Positions 12,101 through 23,341 of a stretch of 64,000 bases of DNA are shown piece after piece (position 1 is the first letter of the stretch; every line of letters begins with the position of its first letter). The stretch lies in contig OY987269.1 of the NCBI GenBank assembly GCA_963920665.1, forward strand, positions 18,106,501 through 18,170,500. The letters are read 5' to 3'. Position numbers and translations under genes: made by a program. The DNA is from Straminergon stramineum (Eukaryota; Streptophyta; Bryopsida; Hypnales; Calliergonaceae). The notes below the pieces were generated by a model. It was not told where the DNA came from. It searched no databases and saw only the letters and a program-made list of their open reading frames with translations.

Positions 12101-15100
12101 GAAGTAAAAAGATTGTCCGCTTCACTGCAATATTTCTTCCTCTCCTCCTGTTGGTCGATTGACTGCAAAAACAAATACATTTAAATCTGCTCAATTTCAT
12201 GACAGCAAAGTGAGTAAATGACAAGGTTACAAGGAATGAAATATTAGCAGTGCACTGCAGACGCGTCCAGGTTCACTAAAAGGAATCTCACCTTGACATT
12301 GCTGCATCAAAGACTGTGAATAAAAGCCACTCCAAGGAATGTGAAAAGTGCGGCAAGCCTTCTGATGATTTTGCCAATTGCAGTGCCTCCTCGGACTTAT
12401 TTCTCTGTGCACGTAAAAGTATGTATCAATACGCGAAGTTCAACACAACTAATCCTTCTGAAACTCACTCGGAAGGAATACTAAATTCTATAGACAAAAG
12501 AGCGGGAATCCAGATATCATGGATCAGGCACATAAAAGAGACACAGCTAAACAATGACAAAACAATAATGATAGGTTACAGGGAACCTCCAGCCTAAAGC
12601 ACCCCAGCCTGAGATAATGATACACTGCATATCTGGCCATAATTCCAAAGAGAAAGCGGAAAGATAATGTAAAACAGAAATAGCAACGATCCAAGAATCA
12701 AACCTGAAGCAGATGCCAGAGCAGACACGGGAGAATAGGTTGCGCTTGAGGAGTTGGTTCAAAGCAGGGCATGAGGATACAGCCTGAGAGAGTCAGACGC
12801 TGTGAAATTCCCACAATAATTCCAGCTGCTGGAGATAAACCAAGAGGGTAGACTTCCCGATCAAAATCCAATTCTGGCTCCAGCTGTTCATAAAGCAACA
12901 ATGGACATATTATCCAACACATGATTAGTGACTACCACTTGACAACTTAGGGAAAAGCTTAGGAACTCCGAAAAGAGTTTTTTCAGTTTACAATTTACCA
13001 GTTTACCAATAGTGATACAAAAGATATCATGGTGAACTACGTGATGTGGAATCTGGATGTGATTGTGTTGCATACCTGTCTCACAGTTGGACTTCGGGTA
13101 ATATTAGTTGCCGATGAGGGGTACCAGACCTGAACCATAAGAGAGACAACAAACATCAGCTAAGAAAATCTGCAATGCGAAAATCACTCTCTTTCTAAAT
13201 CGTAGATGAGACTACATTACACTATAGCACGATATGTACCTGCATGCCCTGAGGACCATAAGCCCAACATGGGTCCTCTTTTATAAGATCTGTTCCTTCT
13301 TTTGCCTGATCGTTACTTAACCAAAAGCGTTCCACTCCAGAAAGCAGGGGCCGCTCATTGCCATGATCCAAGTCCAGCAACGAAAGGTCCCCATCCGTGC
13401 GGAGGATCATACACCTAAAAGAAAAGATTTCACACCGTTAGATATCACCCCATTTCATCCTATACGATTCTGAATTAAAAATTCAAGAATGAACTTTAAG
13501 AACTCATCATGCTGCCAAATTAAGGCTTCAAGGTCAGCATCAGATCATTTAGGAATGTTTTGAGTAAGAAGAAGAATATCTGGTGCTAGGGGAACAGAAG
13601 AATTTGAATGAAAGTGATGAACTTCTACCTGGTAGGTTGCTTAGCAGCTTCACCAGGTAGCTCGCTGAAATGCTGAATGTTAGTTCCGACACGAGGACTA
13701 TCCCAAGAACTTGTCGTACCGTCATTCCAAGCCCCAATGTTCGGAACAAAATGCATTGCCACGGGGGACTTTCTGGTACTCATGATTGAAAGCTCACGAA
13801 CTGTAAAGAGCTGCAACGTCCAACAACACACATTCACGAAACAAATCTAAGAAAGTTGCGTGCAAAACTTCAGCATGGCCGTCAGCATCGTGCCATTTTA
13901 GTGAAACAATGAGAAGTTGGGACAAAAGTTACACTTCATTAATCTCTCCAATTTGATGAAAGAGAAATGAAGCTTAAGCAAGGAAACTCGCCTGCACTGT
14001 TGTAGGCTTAAGAGGAGATAATTCGCCTTGGACATGAACCTTGAAAACATATATATCAAAAGGAGGACAAGTAACAAGAATGTAATCTTGCCACACATCC
14101 AATGCTATTGGCTTTCCTGGAAGCTGCTTGCGACACAGCAAAGACGTCTCATCCAGGTGGTATCGGGGATAAAGACATAATTCATACCTGCAAATTAGTA
14201 AACAATTAAACAAATATCTTCATGTAAACCCATCGGAACCACTGCAACTGAAAATCTTAGGGAGAAGGACGTTGTATCTGCCTCATAATACTTTCGTAAT
14301 CCTTGACCTATCAGAAATCTGGATAATGGTGGGCTTGGAAACAGGAGGGCCGAAAAAACATAAAAAACTATTATTCATTTGTACTTATCACATGTAGCAA
14401 GGCAGGATTAAAATATTGTTCAAGTCCAATACGTGCCAACGAAGAACTCCAAAGCCACAGAACACAAAGCAGCAGGAGTAAGAAGAACTTCGCAAGTTAT
14501 TGGCAAAGTACAAGCATCGAACAACGAGTCAAACGTATCATTTCATGCCACTCACAAATTTGAACTCTTCCGAAAGTTGCAAAGGACCACTATTTTCCCC
14601 AACCAAACAACACCAGCACAGTGCACCTGCCGTTCCTGCAACACATCTCCAAATACCCGCCACTTCTTCATCTGCACATCGTGAAGGATTAGACCTTGTC
14701 GGCCAGCAATAGCAAGATAGCTGCCATCTTCATTGCCCGCGACGTGAACAATTGGCCAGTTGTCTAGGATGTAAGAATGCTGCAAACCAGAATGAATTAC
14801 ACTGAGTCAAGTACAATACTTGTCAAATTCTGCAGCGCACACACGTAGATATAGCAGTTTTTAATGCTAGAAATAGCAAGATAGCTGCTATTTTCTTTGC
14901 CCACCATTTCTATCTATCTTTGTGTGCGCGTGTGTGTAAGTGACGTACATATAAAAGTCAATAAGTGAAACATTTTAAGACTAGCATGCAGATAAAGTGG
15001 TCCGCAGGTCATAGCTAGTGAGAATGCATGGCACGTTGACCGTGGACCATCGAAATCGAATTACTCAGTAAAAACTTACAGTAATGACAAGGTGGTGACT

Positions 15101-18100
15101 CCTGACATCATTGTTCTCGTCAGACTGAACCAGCAACACACGATCAGCTCCATGCATTAACTGCCACGTATCGGTAATCCCGGCAATATTTTGGCTCGCA
15201 GAACTGCCAAGACAATCAATACATTAAGATCGAAGTATGGAACTTTAGCATGAAATAAAATGTTAATAAGTATTCAAGATAAGCAATTGTGACTGCAACA
15301 GCCTTAGGATATGGTCTAAGCATAAGAAGCATAAGAAACCAGGCCAACACACTCAAAAGAACCTTCCAGAAATTCATGCAATGAACCTAGTTAAGGCATA
15401 AGGATCACGTCACAAATTGCACCTTTTAGCGAAACGGAACTCAAAAAAGCGCAGGGTACTGCCCCTCTCGACTGCAAAAAGCTCGTATGCATGATGGCCC
15501 CAGGCCAATGCAGCCACACCTTGAACCATGGGTTCACTCATAGATCTGTCGCTGTCAACTCGAGGAGACGATGACTGTGAATTGCTCAAGCTACCTTGCC
15601 GGATTGTGCACATAAGTCGGCATCCAGAGGCAGACCATACTGCTAACCCTCTATTCGCCCATCCAACTGCAAACGCACGATTGTCTGGAGTCCAAGTGAC
15701 TTGTGACACTGGTCCCGTATCTTCTACAGTATACCTGCGAACCAGTCAACCAGCAACAGCAATCAGCAGTGAGCTTGTGACTGTCCAACAATATCCTGAA
15801 ACATACGAATTTCAGACACATCACATGATAAAAGCAAACTGACCAGAAGAATTTGGCTAATAAAGCTTTAGATTACAAAACAAACTGGTACTATCACATC
15901 TCAAGTAAACATAGTGATGCCACAACCTTATTTGAACTCTATGGAGTGCTTAAAAATAATCGTATAAACCGCAAGATATTAACCAGCTTTTCAATTGCCA
16001 AAGCAAAGACAACTGGAAGCAGACAATACAGTCAGTATTTAACCGCATGTTCTCACGACACCAAAATGAACTCCATCAACAAATTTTCCAAAACACTAAA
16101 ATTCTCTGACCTACTAGACTCGGATTAGATATGGAATAAAAAAATGAAAAAGGCTCATGTTTGAAGCTCAGACAGCGTATAATATGAGACAAGTAATCTT
16201 ACCCCCAGTCAACCAAGGAAATTGTACGAAGATATGAAGCACAATCCGCCAGATTGAATAGCTCCACACTCCCCCGCCTAGTTCCAACTGCAAGATATTG
16301 CTGATCGTGGGCAATGGATGCACATACAGCATCGAAGACCCCCACCCACCTCTCCGGAGTTACTTCAGCGACATCCTTTGAGCCCTTTCCACTGATATTA
16401 CAAAGAGCGACGGTTCCTTCGGTAAAAATTGCAACCAAAAGATGCAACTCTGCTGAAACTAGTAGTTGCGACAGCCCACTTGCCCTTTTAGGTGTCTTAG
16501 CATCATCTCCAAATAATCCTGGAGAGAGGGGAGGACGAGGGGATAATGGCAAAGAGGACTGGTGAGCAAGGCCCCTCGGTGAAATTGCAGTCCTGTTCGC
16601 CTCAAGTATGTGACTTGCTTCGGAAGCAGACACAAACTCTTGCAGAACATCTGAGACTCCAAGAACCTGTTCCAATTGAGAGGACAAATCAGAGACATGG
16701 TCTATGAGAACTAAGTAGAAAACAAGAGCATCCAACCTTGGATACACTACTCAGCAAAACTTCCACTGTGTCTCACTGTCACATCTCAACAGATAAATCA
16801 AAATGTTAAGTTGCAAGAAGTCACAAATATTAGAAATGAAATCCCTACCTCGCCATTCCAAGACACAATCCTGAGACAGTTGTTTGAGAGTCCCAAAATG
16901 ATGTTAAACTCATCACCTGCAATACAGCTCCTGCGAGAGTGTAATTCAAATAGAATTATGAGCATTAGAAACTTCCAGGCCAAATCTCTGATCCATGATC
17001 TTTAGGGAATACAGTCCACGTCGTTCTGAATCTATTTCTTTATGAAGCGTCAAAATCAGCGTAAGGAAGTTCATAAGTTCACGTAGAAAATTTACGAAGG
17101 GTAAATAGGAATTGTAGCATACACTGTCACTGTGCGATTGTACAATGCAGCATCCACACTAATTGAGAAGACCACACTGACTAGTGAAAGCTCCAAATTG
17201 TCATGGACAGAAGATCGCAGCTGTTTGTCAGATACTTTGATATCGTAGAAGTGAAGATAACTCTCGGACGTCTGAAAGCAAGTGTGCCACCTTGTTCAAA
17301 TCAAAACAAAAGGAGAAAAAACAATAGATCCCTTCATCCAAGAAATTAATTTCACAAGCCTTCGTTTAGAATCCAGGCGCTCTAGTGAAGCACCTTCACA
17401 AACCAACCTTGGGATGTTCAAATACAAAAGCAACGGGTCACCGGAGAGACAACACACAAGAAGTTACCTAGGTGAATGATCTTCGCCAAATCACATACAT
17501 AGAATATTAGGCGGCTGAAAGAACTTTGATACGGTTTTCCAGCCCCCGGTAGATTCTATGTGTGAAAAGTTGCGAATTCTAGACGGCATAAACTTATCAC
17601 CACACGAAAAAAAAGTCATGGACATTGGCCAAAGTCTTACCAAGACAGCCACAGTCTTGTCTTTTCCACTCCACAGGGCATAAATGTTCGAACCCTCGCG
17701 AGAGTGCAACTCCCGCTTGAAATGACCCAACTTGGTGGTGTGCTGCACATGTTTATCACGGTAGAGTTCCCATGCCGATTCTCAGACCCAAACCACAAGA
17801 AAAATGAACCTCATTGGAATATAACGAGTCCATACAGGTAAAACGTCAACTTTGAACATTACAGCACCTCGGACTTTTCAGCTTCAACTCCTACGTAATC
17901 CAAATGAGTTTGTCATGTCCATTGTGATGAACACTCCGCTGGGGACTCTTTTCCAACTCCCAATTCTACTGCAAGTTACCAATTCAGAAGGTTTCTATCG
18001 AGGCTCAGAAGGGAACCAACGCATACGAGCAAAGCAACGCAACGCACCTGGTCAGCACTCCATACTTGGACCTGTGTTGCAGTCACTAGCAGCAGCCAGC

Positions 18101-18185
18101 CTGCTTGCACCGACAAGTGCACAACAGGCTGGGGCGAGCTGTTGTCGATAGACAGCAATTTGGGCCATCCGTAAGCGACATACAT
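9149..18185 (-). CDS. RIC1: RIC1-like subunit of the Rab6/Ypt6 guanine-nucleotide exchange factor, 24 coding exons
   Basis: Exons in transcript order: 18048-18185, 17641-17742, 17123-17271, 16849-16930, 16203-16666, 15423-15734, 15080-15203, 14556-14779, 13992-14187, 13629-13810, 13240-13414, 13076-13129, 12704-12883, 12292-12404, 11977-12162, 11440-11497, 11185-11244, 10941-10982, 10681-10784, 10401-10536, 10004-10080 (78 bp needed, an end may be off by one), 9617-9733, 9375-9437, 9149-9226. All join in phase to about 1138 residues, from MYVAYGWPK to a TAA at 9149-9151. The N-terminal 600 or so residues form the WD40-like propeller part ([20 protein letters not shown] near 320; KKWRVFGDV near 500). 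The RIC1 domain follows, with [15 protein letters not shown] (735), [15 protein letters not shown] (about 870) and [14 protein letters not shown] (about 1080). In yeast and animals RIC1 pairs with RGP1 to activate Ypt6/Rab6 for endosome-to-Golgi traffic; the plant role is inferred. Intron 9 has a GC donor; the start of exon 5 (cag at 16667) was chosen by phase. Confidence 0.95.
14872..14902 (-). repeat. Duplicated fragment of RIC1 exon 8 inside intron 7
   Basis: About 31 bases here repeat the coding segment at 14708-14738 (exon 8, around [11 protein letters not shown]) with only about four differences; both contain 'aatagcaagatagctgc'. The intronic copy lies about 95 bp upstream of exon 8 in transcript order and is not in any exon. 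It looks like a local duplication that has since drifted. Confidence 0.6.
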
Positions 18186-18846
18186 GATTGTAAATGACTC
18201 CTTCTGAATTATAACGAACGCCTGAGCAACAGCGTAGGGATATTTCCCCTGACTCTTAGCGGTATGTCAGGCCGTGGAAGACCTAGTGCCTCATTTTGTC
18301 CTACCATTGGGTCAGAGAAATGGGCCCTTATGAATTGGAGAACCTCCAAATAAGAACATTGCTCTCCGTCATTCAACAGCTTTCCCCTCTCTTCTCCTGC
18401 CATTCAGGCCAATATACGCCCAAATGTTCATTTCTATCAACCCAAGAGTCCGTTGTTACTACACATCATCAAGGATCCGAATACAGAATGTGTTGACTCG
18501 GAAATTGAGTTACAGTAGAATAATAATACAGCCTGGATTGCCAAAACCCTGCACAATATTGAATCCACTTGATTAAGCATGTATTCTTTTCACAAACACT
18601 GACGATCCAGCTACCTAAAATCTATAACGCTACCTACAATAGCAACTAGAAATCACAAAAGAGGACGGGTCATTCGAATTCCTCCAATGCAGCTTCCCAT
18701 CTCATGAACTCTACAATCGTCGACCAAGAATCGATCTCGGAAGGATCATACAACATTGTTTCTTAGCTCCGTATCAGCTACAAACTTGGACCAATGCGCG
18801 CATCTCCCAGCACAACGTGCATCGAAGTCAATAATGGAATCGTCGT
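18186..18846 (-). other. RIC1 5' leader / first-intron region
   Basis: Balanced-composition sequence between the RIC1 ATG at 18185 and the duplicated promoter/leader units at 18847-19603. It most likely contains 5' untranslated exon sequence and a leader intron. No coding exon of the family is expected upstream, because MYVAYGWP is the usual N-terminus. Confidence 0.45.
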
Positions 18847-19164
18847 AGCTTTGAGAACAAATTTTCCTTGCTCACCTCGGCGCTTCTAAGTCTACTGCTA
18901 ATGAAACTCTCACACGTGAAGGTGAAACATTATTTTCCTGAAACCTAAACTACCAAACTCCAAAGGGCAAAATCCTCAGAACCTCCCCACAACATCTCGA
19001 AATGCAGAAGCGCTAGACCTGGCAAGAAACGAGAAAAGCGATGACGAACAGACAGAAATTCGAGCATGAATCGTCCGATCCACAGCATCGAGGTAGGAAC
19101 AGAGGGAAAAAATAATAACCAGGACACAGAGTTTCCACTGCCTTGATCAAATGACGCTCGAGCT

Positions 19165-19170
19165 CACGTG
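19165..19170. promoter_or_regulatory. G-box CACGTG in promoter unit A
   Basis: A perfect CACGTG palindrome lies in 'gagctcacgtgcgcg'. The corresponding position in unit B (about 19551) reads CACAAG, so the site was gained or lost after the duplication. G-boxes bind plant bZIP and bHLH factors; activity here is inferred. Confidence 0.35.
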
Positions 19171-19199
19171 CGCGAGAAAGCGAGTGAACTCCAAAGTCC

Positions 19200-19207
19200 A
19201 AACCCTA
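19200..19207 (+). promoter_or_regulatory. Telo-box-like AAACCCTA, unit A
   Basis: AAACCCTA at the upstream end of duplicated unit A, about 1 kb from the RIC1 ATG. Its counterpart is at 19577-19584, 377 bp away. Confidence 0.3.
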
Positions 19208-19576
19208 GCAAGAGCTTCAATGGAACAGTGGCAGCTTTCTCAGCAAAGCTAATCTGCTCATCTCGGAGCTACTAATAAGTCTGCTGCTAATGAATCTCCA
19301 GCTAGAGAAGATGCAACATTATTTTCCTGAAACCTAAACTACCCAACTCCACATTCAAACTCCCCGCAACACTTCGCAATGCAGAGACCTGGCAAGAAAT
19401 GACAGAAGCGATCACGGAAATCCAGAATTCCGGCCGAGAATCGCCCGATCCAAAGCTAATGAGGTAGGAACAGGGGAAGAAGCTAATCACCTGGACAAAG
19501 ATCGAAATGGTCAAGATGTTGCGGTTGGCAAGGATCAAACAACGCGGGAGCTCACAAGCGAGCGAAGAACTCTAAT

Positions 19577-19584
19577 AAACCCTA
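19577..19584 (+). promoter_or_regulatory. Telo-box-like AAACCCTA, unit B
   Basis: AAACCCTA at the equivalent place in duplicated unit B. Its conservation between the two units, while neighbouring sequence has drifted, is compatible with a functional promoter element. Confidence 0.3.
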
Positions 19585-19603
19585 GAGAGAGCTTCCAACG
19601 GGC

Positions 19604-21514
19604 AATGACGGAGTCGCAAATGCAAATTGAGTTGCAGGCATTGCCGTCCCGGCGACCATTGCTCTTCCTGTGTGGAAAACCCGCCCCGCACACGGTTCGC
19701 GCCCATTGTGTTCTTTGCTCGGGCGTTGTTCCGCTCTCTTTCCTATCCGTGGGCTCCCACTCACTTCTTCCGAGGTCATTTCACACTTGTGAGGTAGGAT
19801 AAATAGCCACAAAATGGGGTCTTGATTATGGGGTCTTGATCAGAAGTTAATTCAATTTTTGGATCCCACATTAATAATGTGAACTCTCACTAATTTTAGA
19901 ATTATGCAATACTCTTAGGCGTATAGTTATAGTATTTTATATGAAGATTAGAATTGGTATGAATTAAGTTATTTTGGTATTAAAAAATTGTCACATGTCA
20001 TCTTGTGATTGTTGTAAGGTGACATAGACCCTTTACAATCAAATGTCAAAATTCAATTTTAGCACATCTTTGTTGAATCAGCCCTTCACGTATGGTAGTT
20101 CATTTGTATAATAGATAAATTTGGTTTGATTTGGATCACACTATTTTCATACTACCTCAACTATTACGATTTCCATTCACTTTCATCTAAAAGGCTTACA
20201 CTAGTTTTTATCATATTCATATAATATTACTTCATTTCGTGTGAGAGGGTCTAGTATTATTCAAACTCTAGCACTAATTGAACAAATATATGTAGAGACT
20301 AAAGGTGTTGGGCATAGCTTTGGATGCACTAAGTTAGAGTAGAAGAAATCCATTTTATAGTATGCCTTATAAATATAGATTGAATAATGTTCAAAATGAA
20401 TGAAAAAATGACATGAAATCTTCCAAGTCCTAAAATAGATAAGATTCATAGTCACCCCAAATTAGTAGTATATTCAAGAGGGGCACTAATGGCTTATTTT
20501 AATCAAATACATACATTATGTGGGTATTTTTCAAAGGGGTGTTATTTTTTAAATCATCTTTTTTTCCTATCCTATTATTGTAGAAATATCTAAAATAACC
20601 CATTACTTGAGACCCTTCACTTAGCTCTAATTTGCATACAAAATTTTATTTGATAGGATATATGATTTATAAAATTTGATCAAAATACTTTACATTAAAA
20701 TTTTGTGTAACATTCAAATGCACAAGGATGCTACTCTAAAGCCATAACTAAACACTATAAATCTATATCAACAAAATTCTAAGTGTTCCACTTAAATGTG
20801 GTCAAAAAATTCACAATTTTCCTAATAGAATAAAAAATTCAACATTTCACATGTATAAAGGTGAATAGTATTAAGGACAAGAAAAAAAAACATGACAATT
20901 TAGGGCTTAATTACCTAACTACATCACAATCTTTCATATATTCTACCATTCACAACACACCTTGTGTCAAAAATAGAATGGCTCACAACTCCTACCCATT
21001 TGCATGACCCCTAAATAAACCAACAACTATCTCAATAATTGAATAGAATGGACCCTAAGTTACTTTTAATATTTATATTCTATTCCATCTTAGAGCATAT
21101 CCTATTTTAGTTTTAATACCTATCTCTTCATACTACAACATCAATATTACTTTTCATAATTTTCAATTTTTTTACTATCAAGAAGAAAATGCATCCCTAC
21201 ATTTTAATCCACATACTACAAGAGAAAGGGGTGTTTTAAGTATAGTCCTAGTAGTATAGACTTTTAAGTAATGACCTAATAGGAGTCTTTTAAGACCAAT
21301 GGATAGTACCCTCCCTAAGGTAGTTTGAAACCTCATGCAGTTGTCTTGCCTAATTATTAGTAAAAATTTGATTTAATTGATCATTTTCATTCATTCTTTA
21401 AAGTTCCTACTAAAATCATCTATTTTTCTATTATTCCATTATATGAACATTTTAATGTAGCAAATGATAGAAGAGACCCTACAATATCCTTGAGTATGTG
21501 CAACCTTATGTCCC
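19604..21514. other. RIC1 upstream flank grading into AT-rich intergenic DNA
   Basis: The first 200 bases or so are GC-balanced and are probably promoter. From about 19800 the sequence is AT-rich with no gene. A 13-base direct repeat (ATGGGGTCTTGAT) occurs at about 19814 and 19829. Confidence 0.5.
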
Positions 21515-21768
21515 TCAACCCCTCAAGACCTAAACAATTTTTGTACTTTTTCACAGGTTTGAACTTTGATTGATAGTATGCATTGTACATCAAGCTTATT
21601 GCATGATATCAATTGTATTTTTGAACTTCCGTGTTCAATATGGTCATCATAATATGAAATTCACTTAGATATTCTAACTTCTTAGAATGTAGGAAAATAA
21701 AGTTATAATTTTGACTTGTTGAATAGGTGAGAAGCCCAAAACAAGCTCCTTGGGCCTTGAGAGGTTAA
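21515..21768 (+). mobile_element. 254-bp element with TCAA/TTAA-flanked inverted ends
   Basis: Starts TCAA-CCCCTCAAGACC and ends GGCCTTGAGAGG-TTAA (21765-21768), an imperfect inverted repeat abutting TTAA-like sites. Its left 130 bases or so recur at 42291-42440 ('aaacaattt', 'gtttgaactttgattgata', 'cattgtacatcaagc'). It is non-coding. It shares the TTAA-CCC architecture of the other elements in this window. Confidence 0.55.
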
Positions 21769-21858
21769 GGTTCAAGATAAATTTTCATGTATCTTGTACA
21801 ACTCAACTCTGACCACATCTTTCTCTTTGTCTTTAAGTTTAAAAAAATTATTAGGTGT

Positions 21859-23143
21859 TTAACCCCTAAAGGACCAAACAATGTTTTTTTACAACATAGT
21901 GTTTCTAGTTAGGCCACCACTTCTAGAATTTTGGATAGTTCAAGCTGAATTTTTTTGAGCATGGGGGGCAAGGAGTACCTTTCAAGGGCACTAATTTTTA
22001 GACCTATCTAATTCATAGTAAAATAGTTATTAGAATCAAAGTAGTTTTCATTGGTCGAAGGGCAGCACAGGCACATCCATTTATACTAGGACTGAAAATT
22101 TGGAATCTTGCCTAAAGGCCATAGGGGCAGAGCTCAAGATAGGGGTCCTACATGATGAAAAAATGGGTTCCTGTTCTACAAATCAAATAGCAAGCTTCAC
22201 CTCACCTAAATTGTCAGAAGATCAAGACTACACTAGAAGAAAATTGCCTCATAGTTACATTAAGCTAGTTGATTAGTTTTGTCAATTCTAACAAAAAACA
22301 AAAAATCTATGTTTAGAAAAACGCAATTTTCAGGAAATTGCGTTTCTATGAACACAAATTTTTTGTTTTTTGTCAGAATTAACAAAACTAATCAACTAGC
22401 TTAACATAACTACAAGGTAGTTTTCTTCTAGTGCTATAAAGAAAGGAGGCACCCTTAGAGGGGTGGAGGATGGAGCTTGCATCGGGGGATGTTAGGATTG
22501 CCCTTCCTACTATGAAGGGTGACCCAACATTGGAGGGTTGCCCTCACAACTGTAGAAGGCACAAGAGGCTGTGACCTCATTTTAGTCGTCAAATTTTGAG
22601 ATCTTGACATTTTTTACAAAGGATGGTTTCTTATGGTCAAATACTTCTATATCATTGTCTCCACCATTCAGATTTTTCAAGGTCAGTGATTTGAATGCAA
22701 AATTGATCCATGAAAAAATTGCTAATGTAAGCTAATTTTGCTGAACAAATGCCTACAATCATGTCATTTTGCATATGTTATACAAGTGCAATTGTGTTGA
22801 AATTTTGTGAGCATGTTCCTAACTTATATAAGAAAACAAATTCAAGGAGTACCCATCAAAATGGAATTCCATACTTGTCAAATTCAGCAGTCAAAGTGCA
22901 ACTACACAGAATTTTCACAATAAAAAAATATAAAAAATTCAACTTTGAACCCTTAGATATCACTCAATTTAAAGAATTTTTTAGTGAAAATTGGTAGGAT
23001 GCTAGATAATGTAGATAAGTTCAAGATCTTATAGTTGAAAGTTTCAAAAAAATTGTCAATTACTGTCCACTACTCTCCTTCCCTAGGCACCTTTTTTTGG
23101 ACTATTTTCTTCTAAAACAATCCCCCCAACATTTAGGGGTTAA
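21859..23143 (+). mobile_element. TTAA-flanked non-autonomous element, 1285 bp, carrying a nested MITE
   Basis: Begins TTAACCCCTAAAGG (21859) and ends CATTTAGGGGTTAA (23143). The left part resembles the copies at 24657 and 36804 (a 'ccaaacaatg'-like block, then a 'caaggagta' block, then a 'gttatt' block). Removing the nested CACTA-like insert at 22231-22433 leaves about 1.08 kb, close to the 905 and 917 bp copies. No transposase frame is visible. Confidence 0.55.
22231..22433. mobile_element. Foldback CACTA-like MITE (203 bp hairpin)
   Basis: The ends are CACTAGAAGAAAA and TTTTCTTCTAGTG, flanked by the 3-bp direct repeat CTA (22228-22230 and 22434-22436). The two arms, each about 100 bases, are inverted complements with roughly 88 percent identity, so the whole element folds into one long hairpin. 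CACTA termini with a 3-bp target duplication fit the CACTA/EnSpm superfamily. A transcript would be a long, nearly perfect hairpin and a plausible small-RNA source (inference). Confidence 0.8.
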
Positions 23144-23341
23144 GGTAGACCAAGGAAAAACTATTTTTATATTGATAATTTACAATGATTCATTTTTTTG
23201 TGTAATTGAATATCAACATTTTTGTTTTAAAAATCCAACCATGTAAATTGAAAGTTCCAATTCTTTACGACAATCTTTCATTGCAATTAAAGTAAAAAAA
23301 AATTTATAGAAGGAGTGTACAATTGGGTTGTTAATCAAAAT
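23144..23341. other. Short AT-rich spacer
   Basis: AT-rich spacer between a TTAA element and the solo LTR. Its last five bases, AAAAT (23337-23341), are the LTR's target duplication. Confidence 0.5.

Larger units (their letters stand above)
18847..19603 (-). repeat. Tandem duplication of the RIC1 promoter/leader (two units of about 370 bp)
   Basis: Unit A (about 18847-19225) and unit B (about 19233-19603) align along their length at an offset of 371-389 bp. Shared landmarks include 'ctgctaatgaa', 'acattattttcctgaaacc', 'agacctggcaagaaa', 'gaggtaggaacag', 'gagctcac' and 'aaaccctag(c/a)'. Both are upstream of the RIC1 ATG on the minus strand. A splice-donor-like CAG|GTGATT near 19490 is present in unit B but degraded in A. 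The arrangement suggests two potential transcription starts or first exons. Confidence 0.7.

Noticed and set aside
15528..16128. Plus-strand frames across RIC1 exons 5-6 and their intron
   Set aside because: Exons on the minus strand match the RIC1 family in phase, so these are shadows.
18945..19538. Similar minus-strand frames in the two RIC1 promoter units
   Set aside because: They resemble each other only because the units are duplicated; there is no known domain and they lie upstream of the normal RIC1 start.
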